A stretch of DNA of 64,000 bases from assembly GCF_009498035.1 (NCBI RefSeq), contig NZ_CP034550.1, forward strand, positions 9,548,001-9,612,000. The letters run 5' to 3'. The notes beneath the pieces were generated by a model, which made no database searches, had not been told where the DNA came from, and saw nothing but the letters and a program-made list of their open reading frames with translations. A program made the position numbers and the translations under genes. Shown here piece after piece: positions 18,772 to 27,452 of the stretch. How positions within the stretch are numbered: the stretch's first letter is position 1; each line of letters opens with the position of its first letter. Source of the stretch: Saccharothrix syringae (GTDB taxonomy: Bacteria; Actinomycetota; Actinomycetes; Mycobacteriales; Pseudonocardiaceae).

Positions 18772-18876
18772 GCGGCTGCCTGGGGCAACTGCTCCCCGGG
18801 TAACTGCTTCCCCGGGCAGCTGCTCTCTGGGCAGCTGCTCTCTGGGCAGCCGCTACCCGGGCAGTTGCTCCGCCGG
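18772..18876. repeat. Tandem 15-bp repeat overlapping a gene 3' end
   Basis: About six imperfect 15-16-bp units (for example AGCTGCTCTCTGGGC twice in succession, with variants AACTGCTCCCCGGGT and AGCCGCTACCCGGGC). The array covers the end of the lipoprotein gene, including its stop at 18853-18855, and the space towards 18741. Confidence 0.8.
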
Positions 18877-19668
18877 GACGACCTCCGCCTGGTTCGGCAC
18901 GGCCACCTCGACCGGCTGCCCCCAGTCGCGGAACCGGGTGGTCGACTGCTTGACCACCTTCCCGTCCAGGGTGAACCGGTACTCGGCCTGCAGCGGCGCG
19001 GACGTGTCGTCCACCCACACCGTCGCGTCGATCTTCACGCCGTGGTCGGCCAGCTCGGTGTGTTGCAGTTGGATGTCCTGGTCCTCGATGACCTTCGCCA
19101 TCTCGAACGCGTTGACCGACACGTCGTACCGGGTCACCGGTTGGCCGTCCAGCTCGGCGGCGCCCTTGCCCACGATCAGCCCCGCCTTGGGCTGGAGGTA
19201 GTCCAGCTCGGCGCCCACCATCGCGCTCGGGCCGAACCCGCGCAGCAGGGCGGCCAGCTCGCCGCTGTTGCCGGCCGTGTAGTAGCCCCACTTCTTGCCC
19301 GCCGGCATGGGTGCGCCGTCGACCTGCACGTAGGTCCCGGCGGGGACCACGACCAGCGACGTCCGATTGGCTTGTTGACCGCCGGTGGAGATGTTCATCA
19401 CCATCGACGTGCTCGTCCCGCCGTCGGTGTAGCGCACCGCGCCGTCCACGGTGGTGCGGACCTCCAGGCCCTCGCCGTCGGAGGCGAAGCCCTCGGTGTG
19501 GAACGAGGCGGTGGACAGCTCGTCTCGCCGCTGCTCGACGCGTTCGGCCAGCAGTGCCAGTTCACCCTTGGGCGGGGTGGTGGTTGTGGGCGGGGGCCGG
19601 TCGTCGGGGGACGCGGTCGAGCAGGCGACCAGCGCCAGCGGGACCAGGGCGAGCAGCAATCGGCGCAC
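18853..19668 (-). CDS. Lipoprotein of LppX/LprG-like type
   Basis: 271 aa with a lipobox (LVPLALVACS, Cys at residue 16) and then a Thr/Pro-rich linker. The body alternates beta-strand-like segments, including TASFHTEGFASDGEG, VVVPAGTYVQVDGAPMP and KIDATVWVDDTSAPLQAEYR, a layout common to actinobacterial lipid-binding lipoproteins. The family name is inference from the pattern, not a match to a catalytic motif. It is convergent with the coiled-coil gene. The last codons lie in a tandem repeat (EQLPG end). Confidence 0.75.
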   Translation of the reverse strand: MRRLLLALVPLALVACSTASPDDRPPPTTTTPPKGELALLAERVEQRRDELSTASFHTEGFASDGEGLEVRTTVDGAVRYTDGGTSTSMVMNISTGGQQANRTSLVVVPAGTYVQVDGAPMPAGKKWGYYTAGNSGELAALLRGFGPSAMVGAELDYLQPKAGLIVGKGAAELDGQPVTRYDVSVNAFEMAKVIEDQDIQLQHTELADHGVKIDATVWVDDTSAPLQAEYRFTLDGKVVKQSTTRFRDWGQPVEVAVPNQAEVVPAEQLPG

Positions 19669-19725
19669 GAGTCAGGGTAACCGTCCCGGGGGCGGGCCTC
19701 CCGGGGGTGCTCCGGGCTGCTCGCC

Positions 19726-19938
19726 GGCCACCGGAACCGCGTTCAGGCCCGTTCTCGGCTCACTCGCGCTCCGGCCGCTGGTACCGCGCTCAAGCCTGTC
19801 TTCGGCTCACTCGCACCCGGCCACCGGAACCGCGCTCAAGCCTGTCCTCGGCTCACTCGCGCTCCGGCCGCCGGAACCGCGCTCAAGCCTGTCCTCGGCT
19901 CACTCGCACCCAGCCGCCGGCACCGCGCTCAAGCCTCC
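19726..19938. repeat. Alternating 47/46-bp tandem repeat
   Basis: Four full units start at 19726 (47 bp), 19773 (46 bp), 19819 (47 bp) and 19866 (46 bp), with a partial fifth from 19912. Each unit ends CGGCTCACTCGC plus GCTCC or ACCC alternately, so the true period is a 93-bp dimer. It fills most of the 301-bp gap between the lipoprotein gene and the recG stop, and nothing else is seen there. Confidence 0.9.
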
Positions 19939-19969
19939 GGACACTGCGCTTCGTCAATCCCCGAGAAGG

Positions 19970-22138
19970 TCAAGCCTTCTCCAAGTACTCCGCCCGCTCG
20001 TCGTCCAGCAACCCGGCCACCAGCGAAGCCAGCCCCGGGTGACCGGACAGGTCGGGATCGCCCTCCACCACCCGCTGCGCCACCACCCGCGCCTCGGCGA
20101 TCACGTCCTCGTCGCGCAGCAGCGACAGCATCTTCAACCCCGACCGCGTACCCGACTGGGCCGCACCGAGGATGTCGCCCTCCCGCCGCAGCTCCAGGTC
20201 GAGCTGCGCCAGCTCGAACCCGTCCAGGGTGGACTCCACCGCCCGCAGCCGGGCCATGGTCGGCGTGCCGTCCGGCATCTCGGTCACCAGCAGGCACAGG
20301 CCGGGCGCGCTGCCCCGGCCGACCCGCCCGCGCAGCTGGTGCAGCTGGCTCACGCCGAACCGGTCGGCGTCCATGATGACCATGACCGTGGCGTTCGGCA
20401 CGTTCACGCCGACCTCGACCACGGTCGTGGCGACCAGCACCTGCACCTCGTTGGCCGCAAACGCCCGCATCACCGCGTCCTTGTCGTCGGGCGCCATCCG
20501 GCCGTGCAGGACGTCGATCCGCAGGCCCCGCAGCGGTCCCTCGGCCAGCCGGTTGGCGACGTCCACCACCGCCAGCGGCGGGCGGCGGTCCGAGCCGTCC
20601 TCCTTCGGGGGTTCCTCGGCGTCCTCGCCGTCGCCGATGCGCGGGCACACCACGTACACCTGGTGGCCCTTGCGGACCTCCTCGTGGATGCGCTGCCAGG
20701 CCCGGTCCAGCCACGCGGGCTTCTCCGCCACCGGCACCACGGACGTGCTGATCGGCGAACGGCCCCGCGGCAGCTCGCGCAGCGCGGACACCTCCAGGTC
20801 GCCGTACACCGTCATCGCCACGGTGCGCGGGATCGGGGTGGCCGTCATCACCAGCACGTGCGGGGTGGAGCCGCCGGACCGGGCGCTCAGCGCCGCCCGC
20901 TGCTCGACGCCGAACCGGTGCTGCTCGTCCACCACGACCAGGCCCAGGTCGGCGAACTCGACCTTGTCCTGGATCAGGGCGTGGGTGCCGACGACGATCC
21001 CGGCCTCGCCGGTCATGATCTCCAGCAGGGCCCGCTTCCGCGCCGCCGCGCCCATCGAGCCGGTCAGCAGCGCCACGCGCGTCGCGTGCTCGGCGCCGCC
21101 CAGCTCACCGGCCTGCCCGAGGTCGCCCAGCAGCTCGGCCAGCGACCTGGCGTGCTGCGCGGCCAGCACCTCGGTGGGCGCGAGCATCGCGGCCTGCCGC
21201 CCGGCGTCCACGACCTGGAGCATGGCCCGCAGCGCCACCATGGTCTTGCCGGAGCCCACCTCGCCCTGGAGCAGCCGGTTCATCGGGTGCTCGCCGGACA
21301 GGTCGGCGGCGATCTGCTCGCCCACCTCGCGCTGGCCTGCGGTCAGCTCGAACGGCAGGCGGGCGTCGAACGCGTCGCGCACCAGGCCCGGCCTGGGCGG
21401 GCACGCGGGGGCCGGGCGGGCCGAGGACGACTGGCGGCGCTGGGCCAGGGCCAGCTGCACGGCCATGGCCTCGTCCCACTTCAGGCGCTGCTGCGCCACG
21501 GTGATCGCGGCCCAGCCGTCGGGGCGGTGGATGTCGCGGAGGGCCTTCTCCAGGGGGACCAGGCCGCGTTCGCGGCGCAGGTCGTCGGGCAGGGGGTCGA
21601 CGGTCACGCCGTCCCACACCGCGAGGACCTGCTCGACGCAGTTGGCCACGTGCCAGGACTGGATGCCCTGCGCCGCCGGGTAGACCGGGATGAACGCACC
21701 GGCGAACGCGGCCGCGTCCTCGTCGCCTTCCAGGACCTGGTAGTCGGGGTGGGCGAGCTGGAGCTTGCCGTTGAACATGCCCACCTTGCCGGCGAACATG
21801 GCCTCGCGGCCGGGCAGCAGCTCGCGCTCGACCTTGCGCGAGCCGCGGCCGAAGAAGACCAGGTGGAGGTCGCTCGAACCGTCGGTGATCACGGCTTCCA
21901 GGAGTTCGCCGCTGCGCGACTTCATCCGGCGTTGGCGGGCGCTCTTGACCCTTGCCTGCACGGTGACGTGCTCGCCGAGTTCGAGGCCCTTGATCTCGGT
22001 GAGCTGCCCGCGTTCGTCGTAGCGGCGCGGGTAGTGGCGCAGCAGGTCGCCGACGGTGCGCAGGCCCAGGCCGGACTCCAGCGCGTCGGCGCTCTTCTTG
22101 CCGAGCACCGGCTCCAGCTTGTCGTCGAAGGTCGTCAT
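19970..22138 (-). CDS. recG: ATP-dependent DNA helicase RecG
   Basis: Branch-migration helicase that remodels stalled forks and Holliday junctions. 722 aa, ATG start. The wedge/OB domain occupies about 1-160 (RRYDERGQLTEIKGLELG), the Walker A GEVGSGKT lies near 295, the DEQH box (VVVDEQHRFGVEQR) near 390, and helicase motifs MTATPIPRT and QLRGRVGRG follow. The C-terminus GDILGAAQSGTRSGLK is RecG-typical. An acidic Pro/Asp insertion lies between the two helicase lobes (GDGEDAEEPPKEDG). Confidence 0.97.
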   Translation of the reverse strand: MTTFDDKLEPVLGKKSADALESGLGLRTVGDLLRHYPRRYDERGQLTEIKGLELGEHVTVQARVKSARQRRMKSRSGELLEAVITDGSSDLHLVFFGRGSRKVERELLPGREAMFAGKVGMFNGKLQLAHPDYQVLEGDEDAAAFAGAFIPVYPAAQGIQSWHVANCVEQVLAVWDGVTVDPLPDDLRRERGLVPLEKALRDIHRPDGWAAITVAQQRLKWDEAMAVQLALAQRRQSSSARPAPACPPRPGLVRDAFDARLPFELTAGQREVGEQIAADLSGEHPMNRLLQGEVGSGKTMVALRAMLQVVDAGRQAAMLAPTEVLAAQHARSLAELLGDLGQAGELGGAEHATRVALLTGSMGAAARKRALLEIMTGEAGIVVGTHALIQDKVEFADLGLVVVDEQHRFGVEQRAALSARSGGSTPHVLVMTATPIPRTVAMTVYGDLEVSALRELPRGRSPISTSVVPVAEKPAWLDRAWQRIHEEVRKGHQVYVVCPRIGDGEDAEEPPKEDGSDRRPPLAVVDVANRLAEGPLRGLRIDVLHGRMAPDDKDAVMRAFAANEVQVLVATTVVEVGVNVPNATVMVIMDADRFGVSQLHQLRGRVGRGSAPGLCLLVTEMPDGTPTMARLRAVESTLDGFELAQLDLELRREGDILGAAQSGTRSGLKMLSLLRDEDVIAEARVVAQRVVEGDPDLSGHPGLASLVAGLLDDERAEYLEKA

Positions 22139-22171
22139 CGAGGTCCATTCAACTACTCGGCACCGACAGGG

Positions 22172-22267
22172 TGGCTGCTCGGTGCTCGGCTGCTCGGCTG
22201 CTCGGTTGTTCGGCTGCTGGGTTGTTCGGCTGCTGGGTTGGGCGCTTGGCTGCTGGGTCGGGTGCTC
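22172..22267. repeat. Short GC-rich tandem repeat after the DAK2 gene
   Basis: Repeats of CTCGGCTG, then a longer unit CGGCTGCTGGGTTGTT about twice. The array fills the space between the recG start and the stop codon of the DAK2 gene, which it abuts. Confidence 0.75.
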
Positions 22268-23860
22268 CTACTCGACGCCCACGATGAGGAGCTGGTCCGG
22301 TTGGCCGCCCGGGTAGGTGGTCAGCTCGACCTCGGGGTGGGCGGTCCGGAGGTGGTCCTCCAGGGCCCGCTCCAGGTCGGCGGGGGCGTCCCGGCCCAGC
22401 AGCACGGTCACCAGTTCGCCGCCGCTGGCCAGCATGCGGTCGACCAGGCGGCACGCCATGGCGCCGACGTCGGCGGCGGGGTCGATGAGGACCACTTCGC
22501 CGTCGACCATGCCCAGCAGGTCGCCCGGCCGGCAGCGGCCGACCCAGGTGATGCCCTCGTGCTCGGACACCGCCACCTCGCCGCGTCGGGTGGCGGCGGC
22601 GGCTTCGGCCATGGCCACCACGTCGTCGCCCGCGCGCCTGGTCTCCGAGTGCACGGCCAGGGCGGCGAGGGCCTGGACCGGGGAGGAGATCGGGACGACC
22701 ACCACGTCCTGGCCCGCGGCGATGGCCTGGGCCACGGCGTCGTCCAGCTGGGCGGGGGGTGACGGGTCGCAGGGGAGGACGGTGACGTGCCGTGCCCTGG
22801 TGCCGGTGATGGCGGCCAGGAGGTCGTCGGCGGGGTCCAGGACCACGGCGCCCTCGGAGCGGAACAGGTCGGCCGTGCCCGGGCCGGTGACCAGGGCCAC
22901 CACGGCCCGGTCCCGGGTGAAGCGGGTAGGGGTGGTGGCGGTGAGCTGGTCGGCGAACCTGGCGACGGTGATGCGGTGCGGTCTGCCGGCTTCGATGCCG
23001 GCTTCCACCGCCGCGCCGATGTCGTTGCAGTGGACGTGCACGGTCCAGAGGTCGGCGCCGTCGCCCACCACGGAGACGCAGTCGCCCAGGGCTTCCAGGG
23101 TGGATTTGAGGCGGGCCACGTCGGGGGTGCCGTCCAGGAGGTACATGACCTCGTACTCGAACTCCGGGGAGCCGGCTTCCCGGGCTGTGGTGAGGGCGTC
23201 CCGGGGGGTGGGTGGCTGTGCTGGGGGGTGGCCGGTCGTCAGCTGTGCCGGGGGGCGGCCGGTGATCACGGCGGCGAGGGTGTCCAGGAGGACGACCAGT
23301 CCTCGGCCGCCTGCGTCCACCACGCCCGCTTTGGCCAGTACGGCCAGTTGGCGGGGGGTGTCGGCCAGGGCCTCGGTGCCGGCTCGGGCGGCGGCGGTGA
23401 CGATGTCGGCCAGGTCGTCGGAGGTGCAGTCCCTGGCGGCTTCGGCGGCTGCGTGGAGGACGGAGAGGACGGTGCCGGGGACCGGGGTGGAGACGGCGGC
23501 GGTGGCCAGTTCGTCGGCTCTGAGCAGGGCTCGGCGGAGGGAGGTGCCGGTGGCCGTGGCGGCGCCCTGGGCTGCTTCGGCCAGACCCCGGAGGACCTGG
23601 GAGAGGATGACGCCGGAGTTGCCCCTGGCGCCGGCCAGGGCGCCCCTGGCCAGGGCGGCCAGGGCGGTGCCCACGGAGTCGGCCGGGGTGCGCAGGAGGG
23701 CGTCCAGGGCCGAGCGCATGGTTTGGAGGAGGTTGGTGCCCGTGTCGCCGTCGGGGACGGGGAAGACGTTGATGCGGTCGATGTCCTCCCTGTTGGCGTC
23801 CAGGGACCGCACACAGGCGTCCGCCCATTGGCGCACCGCGACCGCATCCAGAGCCCGCAT
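22268..23860 (-). CDS. DAK2 domain protein (YloV/FakA-like)
   Basis: 530 aa. The N-terminal DAK2-type phosphotransfer domain has INVFPVPDGDTGTNL (about 30-44) and GARGNSGVILSQ (about 77-88), the residues that hold the Mg-ATP in dihydroxyacetone/fatty-acid kinases. The C-terminal half matches the DegV-partner FakA layout (FEYEVMYLLDG, VHVHCNDIGAAVEAG, PGDLLGMVDGEVVLI). In Firmicutes FakA phosphorylates fatty acids; the role in actinobacteria is less clear. It sits upstream of recG as in mycobacteria. A small internal duplication (GRPPAQL/GHPPAQP) lies near residue 200. Confidence 0.87.
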   Translation of the reverse strand: MRALDAVAVRQWADACVRSLDANREDIDRINVFPVPDGDTGTNLLQTMRSALDALLRTPADSVGTALAALARGALAGARGNSGVILSQVLRGLAEAAQGAATATGTSLRRALLRADELATAAVSTPVPGTVLSVLHAAAEAARDCTSDDLADIVTAAARAGTEALADTPRQLAVLAKAGVVDAGGRGLVVLLDTLAAVITGRPPAQLTTGHPPAQPPTPRDALTTAREAGSPEFEYEVMYLLDGTPDVARLKSTLEALGDCVSVVGDGADLWTVHVHCNDIGAAVEAGIEAGRPHRITVARFADQLTATTPTRFTRDRAVVALVTGPGTADLFRSEGAVVLDPADDLLAAITGTRARHVTVLPCDPSPPAQLDDAVAQAIAAGQDVVVVPISSPVQALAALAVHSETRRAGDDVVAMAEAAAATRRGEVAVSEHEGITWVGRCRPGDLLGMVDGEVVLIDPAADVGAMACRLVDRMLASGGELVTVLLGRDAPADLERALEDHLRTAHPEVELTTYPGGQPDQLLIVGVE

Positions 23861-23884
23861 GGCGGGCAGGGTATTCGACCCGGT

Positions 23885-23914
23885 TTGGAGGCGGTGCGGG
23901 CTACCGGTTACCCT
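23885..23914 (+). promoter_or_regulatory. Possible rpmB promoter
   Basis: A -35-like TTGGAG (23885-23890) and a -10-like TACCCT (23909-23914) are separated by 18 bp, about 90 bp upstream of rpmB. This is a weak consensus match. Confidence 0.35.
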
Positions 23915-24005
23915 GTCTGGGTTGCCATGCCCGGCTGAGGCTTGTGCACGCTTGCGCGCCCGCCGGGGCGTGAGTACCGCTGAGGAAACCTAAGGAGTGG
24001 CTGAC

Positions 24006-24197
24006 GTGGCTGCCGTGTGCGACGTCTGTGGCAAGGGGCCGGGCTTCGGCAAGTCGGTCTCGCACTCCCACCGGCGCACCAACCGTCGGTGGAACCCGAA
24101 CATCCAGACCGTGCGCGCGAAGGTTTCGCCCTCGCAGCGGCAGCGGTTGAACGTGTGCACCTCCTGCCTGAAGGCCGGCAAGGTGGTGCGTGGCTGA
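24006..24197 (+). CDS. rpmB: 50S ribosomal protein L28
   Basis: 63 aa beginning MAAVCDVCGKGPGFGKSVSH, the normal actinobacterial L28 start, with zinc-ribbon pairs CDVC and CTSC. An in-frame GTG at 23997 touches the ribosome-binding sequence TAAGGAG (23991-23997), so it cannot be the start. The GTG at 24006 has correct spacing. It is a single-gene unit divergent from the DAK2 gene with its own terminator. Confidence 0.95.
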   Translation: MAAVCDVCGKGPGFGKSVSHSHRRTNRRWNPNIQTVRAKVSPSQRQRLNVCTSCLKAGKVVRG

Positions 24198-24242
24198 GGT
24201 CCGCCGTTGGTGGACTTCTTGCTTTTCTCGTTTTAGGCGTGT

Positions 24243-24285
24243 GAGGGGCCCGGTCACCTGGGGTTGTGCCAGGTGACCGGGCCTC
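24243..24285 (+). terminator. rpmB terminator hairpin
   Basis: CCCGGTCACCTGG pairs with CCAGGTGACCGGG around a 7-nt loop (GGTTGTG), extended by GAGG/CCTC outside. It starts about 45 bp after the rpmB stop and is followed by TTGTC. Confidence 0.8.
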
Positions 24286-24513
24286 TTGTCGTCCGTGGGC
24301 TGCCGAGGGCGGGTACGGGGTGCCAGAGGACGAACCCGCCTGGCCCGGATGGCTTGCTCGGACGCCTGGTGGACGACTTGCGGTGTCCGGGTGGACGTCT
24401 GCTGGGTTGCCCTGGGGTGGGGGGTTAAGCGTTGTGTCACTCGAAGGAGTGGCGTGTTGGTGTGGCTGCGCGGGTGGGGGCGAGGCCGGTTGAGCCGTGG
24501 GGGTCGTCCGGCT

Positions 24514-24639
24514 CGATTTGACATGGGGCCCTTACGAGCGCCGGAGGCAGGCCGCAGCCGGCAGGCACGGCGGGGAAGAGCGTCCCGCCGAGCCTGCCGG
24601 CTCCGACCAGCCTATGGCACTCGAACCCATGTCAAATCG
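24514..24639. repeat. Nested inverted-repeat element
   Basis: The outer perfect 14-bp inverted repeat is CGATTTGACATGGG (24514-24527) / CCCATGTCAAATCG (24626-24639). The inner 19-bp arms, 24556-24574 and 24584-24602 (AGCCGGCAGGC.CGGCGGG and complement, one mismatch), enclose a 9-nt loop. The 126-bp element sits 48 bp beyond the ung stop. The rest of the 490-bp gap 24198-24687 holds only the rpmB terminator. Confidence 0.8.
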
Positions 24640-24687
24640 GGCCTCGTCGGCCGGTGGCTGTTGGGTCCTCGTGGCTGTTGGGCGCTG

Positions 24688-25362
24688 CTACGGGAGTTTC
24701 CAGTCGACCGGGGTGGCGCCCTGTTTGGTCAGGAGGTCGTTGACCTTGCTGAAGGGGCGGGAGCCGAAGAAGCCGCCTGCTGCCGAGAGGGGGCTGGGGT
24801 GGACCGACTCGACGCAGGGGAAGGGCTGGAGCAGGGGCTTCAGCGCTCGGGCCTGGCTGCCCCAGAGGATGGCCACCAGTGGGGTGTCCCGTGCCGCCAG
24901 GGCCCGGATCGCCTGCTCGGTCACCGGTTCCCAGCCCTTGTTGCGGTGGGAGTTGGACTTGCCCGGTTGGACGGTGAGGGCCCTGTTGAGGAGGAGGACG
25001 CCCTGTTCGGTCCACGGGGTCAGGTCGCCGGTGGAGGGCTTGGGGTGACCCAGGTCGGACATGTACTCCTGGTAGATGTTGACCAGGCTCTTCGGGATCG
25101 GTCGGGTTTCCGGGGAGACCGAGAAGCTCAGGCCCACGGCGTGGCCGGGGGTCGGGTAGGGGTCCTGGCCCACGATGAGCACCTTGACCGAGTGGAACGG
25201 CTGCTGGAAGGCGCGCAGCACGTTCTCGCCGGCGGGCAGGTAGGTGCGGCCGGCGGCCACCTCGGAGCGCAGGAACTCGCCCATCTTGGCGATCTGGTCT
25301 GCCACCGGGGCCAGGGCCTGGGCCCAGCCGGCTTCCACGATTTCCTCAAGCGGACGTGCCAC
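24688..25362 (-). CDS. ung: Uracil-DNA glycosylase (family 1)
   Basis: Removes uracil from DNA. 224 aa. The water-activating motif [17 protein letters not shown] is at about residues 64-80, the uracil-binding Asn is in LLLNRALTV, and the DNA-intercalation loop [11 protein letters not shown] is near 187. GTG start. It lies downstream of a gamma-carbonic-anhydrase-like gene and, further up, thiL, matching the mycobacterial thiL-ung order with two extra genes. Confidence 0.96.
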   Translation of the reverse strand: MARPLEEIVEAGWAQALAPVADQIAKMGEFLRSEVAAGRTYLPAGENVLRAFQQPFHSVKVLIVGQDPYPTPGHAVGLSFSVSPETRPIPKSLVNIYQEYMSDLGHPKPSTGDLTPWTEQGVLLLNRALTVQPGKSNSHRNKGWEPVTEQAIRALAARDTPLVAILWGSQARALKPLLQPFPCVESVHPSPLSAAGGFFGSRPFSKVNDLLTKQGATPVDWKLP

Positions 25363-25376
25363 GGCGGGACCTTATC

Positions 25377-25898
25377 TCAGTCCAGGCGGCGGAGTTCCCG
25401 GCGGTACCTGGAAATGTTCTCGACGTATTTGTCGACGATGAATTTCCATGCGTTCTCGGGGACCACGTGGCCCTCGCGGACGCGGGCGGGGACGCCCAGG
25501 GCCATGGCGCGGGCGGGGATGCGGCCGTCGAAGGAGACGACTGCGCCTGCGCCCACGATGGCGCCTTCCCCGACCGTCGAGCCGTTGAGGACCACCGAGC
25601 CCGAGGCGATGAGGCAGTTGTCGGCGATGGTGGCGCCTTCGATGTGGACGTTGTGGCCGATCACGCAGTTCGCGCCGATCAGGGCCGGGTGGACCTCGGT
25701 GCAGTGGATGACGGTCCCGTCCTGCACCGAGGTGCGTTCGCCCACTTCCACGCGGCCGTAGTCGCCCCGCAGGACTGCTTGGGGCCAGACGGAGGCGTGC
25801 GCGCCCAGGTAGACGTTGCCGATCACGGTGGCGTCGGGGTGCACGTAGGCGTCGGGGTGGATGGTGGGTTCCTGGTCGCCCAGGGCGTAGATCGCCAC
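25377..25898 (-). CDS. Gamma-carbonic-anhydrase-like hexapeptide protein
   Basis: 173 aa. A left-handed beta-helix of hexapeptide repeats (HPDATVIGNVYLGAHASVWP) carries the metal-ligand His pattern VIHCTEVHP ... GHNVHIEG of gamma carbonic anhydrases. C-terminal helices follow (ENAWKFIVDKYVENISRYR). Many such proteins lack measurable anhydrase activity, so the activity is not assured. The GTG start is 2 bp before the GNAT stop on the same strand, so the two are co-transcribed. Confidence 0.85.
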   Translation of the reverse strand: MAIYALGDQEPTIHPDAYVHPDATVIGNVYLGAHASVWPQAVLRGDYGRVEVGERTSVQDGTVIHCTEVHPALIGANCVIGHNVHIEGATIADNCLIASGSVVLNGSTVGEGAIVGAGAVVSFDGRIPARAMALGVPARVREGHVVPENAWKFIVDKYVENISRYRRELRRLD

Positions 25899-25899
25899 G

Positions 25900-26376
25900 T
25901 CAGATCCCCAGGTCCTTGGCGAAGCAGAGGCTGTCCGGGTGGTCCCGGTAGACGCCGAAGTTGTCGATGCGGGTGTAGCCGCTGGAGGTGTAGAGGCTGA
26001 TGGCCTCCGGTTGCCTCGTGCCGGTTTCCAGGACCATGCGCTTGCGGCCCTGGGCCCTGGCCTCGTCCTCCAGGGCCGCGAGCAGGCGCCTCGCCAGGCC
26101 CCGGCCCCTCAGGGCGTCCGCGACGTACATGCGCTTGATCTCGGCGTCGCCGGGGCGCAGGGAGTGCTGCGCCTCGTCGTGGGCGCGCCAGCCGCCGCAG
26201 GCCACGGGGACGTCGTCCACGTAGCCGACCAGGAAGTGACCCCGGGGCGCGGCGAACTGCGCCGGGTCCACCGGCGTGATGTCGCCGTCGCCGTAGCGGG
26301 TCACGTAGACCTGCTGGAGTTCGGCGATGAGCTTGGCCGAGTCCGGATGGTCATACGCGAGCGTGCATAGTTCCAC
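25900..26376 (-). CDS. GNAT-family N-acetyltransferase
   Basis: 158 aa. The acetyl-CoA binding motif A reads KRMYVADALRGRGLARRLL (R-G-x-G-x-A), followed by the C-terminal motif LYTSSGYTRIDNFGVY. The substrate is unknown. The GTG start is 14 bp after the thiL stop, so it belongs to the thiL-GNAT-gammaCA-ung run. Confidence 0.88.
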   Translation of the reverse strand: MELCTLAYDHPDSAKLIAELQQVYVTRYGDGDITPVDPAQFAAPRGHFLVGYVDDVPVACGGWRAHDEAQHSLRPGDAEIKRMYVADALRGRGLARRLLAALEDEARAQGRKRMVLETGTRQPEAISLYTSSGYTRIDNFGVYRDHPDSLCFAKDLGI

Positions 26377-26389
26377 GGTTCCAGGCTAC

Positions 26390-27355
26390 CTAGCGCCAGT
26401 GTTCCCAGCCAGGGGGTTTCTCGTAGGCGCGGCCGTCCACGGTCACGCCGCTGCCGTGGCGGACCGTCCCTATCGTCGTCCAGCCGTCGGGGACCGCTGC
26501 CGGTTCCGGGAACGTGGCGGCCAGGGCGTGGTCCTCGCCGCCGGTGAGGACCCAGTGGCGGGCGTCCGCGCCCAGGGCCGCCGCCACGTCGATCAGGCGG
26601 GGGTGGACTTCCAGGAGTTCCGTGCGGATGTCGATGCCTATGCCCGATTCGTCGGCGATGTGGCCCAGGTCGGCCAGGAGGCCGTCGGAGACGTCGATCA
26701 TGGCGGTCGCGCCCGCGGCGGCGGCTTGGGGGCCTGCCGCGTAGGGGGGTTCGGGGTTCCGCTGGGCCCCCACCACGGCCACCGGGGAGCGGAATCCTCG
26801 TTGGAGGACGGCCAGGCCGCCCGCCGCCCAGCCGAGGCGTCCGCAGACCGCGACCACGTCGCCCACCTGGGCTCCGGAGCGGGTCACCGGTTCCAGGCCG
26901 TTCATGTCGCCCATGGCCGTAACGGAGATCACCAGTGTCGCGGAGGACACCATGTCGCCCCCCACCACGCCGGCCCCCGCGATGACCGCCTCCTGCCACA
27001 GGCCGGCGGTGATGCCCTCGACCACCGCCGAGGGGGTGTCGGCGGGGCAGGCGAGGCCGATCGTGAGGGCCGTGGGCATGGCGCCCATGGCCGCCACGTC
27101 GGCCAGGTTCACGGCGGCCGCCTTGCGGCCGACCTGCTCTGGAGAGGACCAGTCGAGTCTGAAGTGGACACCTTCGACCAGCACGTCGGTGGACACCACC
27201 ACGCGGCCGTCCGGCGCGGCCACCACAGCCGCGTCGTCACCCGGCCCGAGCAGGGTGGTGGGCGGCTGCGTCCGACCTGCCGTCACCCGGCGGATGAGAC
27301 CGAACTCACCCACTTCAGCGACCGTGTCCGCGTTCTGCGGCGGCTCCGGACGCAA
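26390..27355 (-). CDS. thiL: Thiamine-monophosphate kinase
   Basis: Phosphorylates thiamine monophosphate to the diphosphate. 321 aa. The AIRS-fold signature LGPGDDAAVV is near residue 36, with STDVLVEGVHFR, AMGAMPTAL and DVSDGLLADLGHIA. The start is TTG at 27355: GGGAGG lies 5 nt upstream (27361-27366), and the first conserved residues (VAEVGEFGLIRR) appear 11 codons later. Longer upstream starts would overlap the divergent AsnC-domain gene. Confidence 0.93.
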   Translation of the reverse strand: MRPEPPQNADTVAEVGEFGLIRRVTAGRTQPPTTLLGPGDDAAVVAAPDGRVVVSTDVLVEGVHFRLDWSSPEQVGRKAAAVNLADVAAMGAMPTALTIGLACPADTPSAVVEGITAGLWQEAVIAGAGVVGGDMVSSATLVISVTAMGDMNGLEPVTRSGAQVGDVVAVCGRLGWAAGGLAVLQRGFRSPVAVVGAQRNPEPPYAAGPQAAAAGATAMIDVSDGLLADLGHIADESGIGIDIRTELLEVHPRLIDVAAALGADARHWVLTGGEDHALAATFPEPAAVPDGWTTIGTVRHGSGVTVDGRAYEKPPGWEHWR

Positions 27356-27452
27356 AATTGCCTCCCGTTCTGAGCAGTCGGAACCCCGACTGAGGTACGT
27401 TGCTGTGCACGTTCCTACCCCGACCCAACCTGTCGCGACGAAGGGGCACGCC

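Noticed and set aside
23997..24005. GTG at 23997 as rpmB start
   Set aside because: It touches the Shine-Dalgarno sequence; the GTG at 24006 gives the standard L28 N-terminus and correct spacing.
24288..24687. Possible short genes in the rpmB-ung gap
   Set aside because: Only overlapping frames with Gly/Arg/Trp-rich translation and no ribosome-binding site; the region holds the nested inverted repeat.
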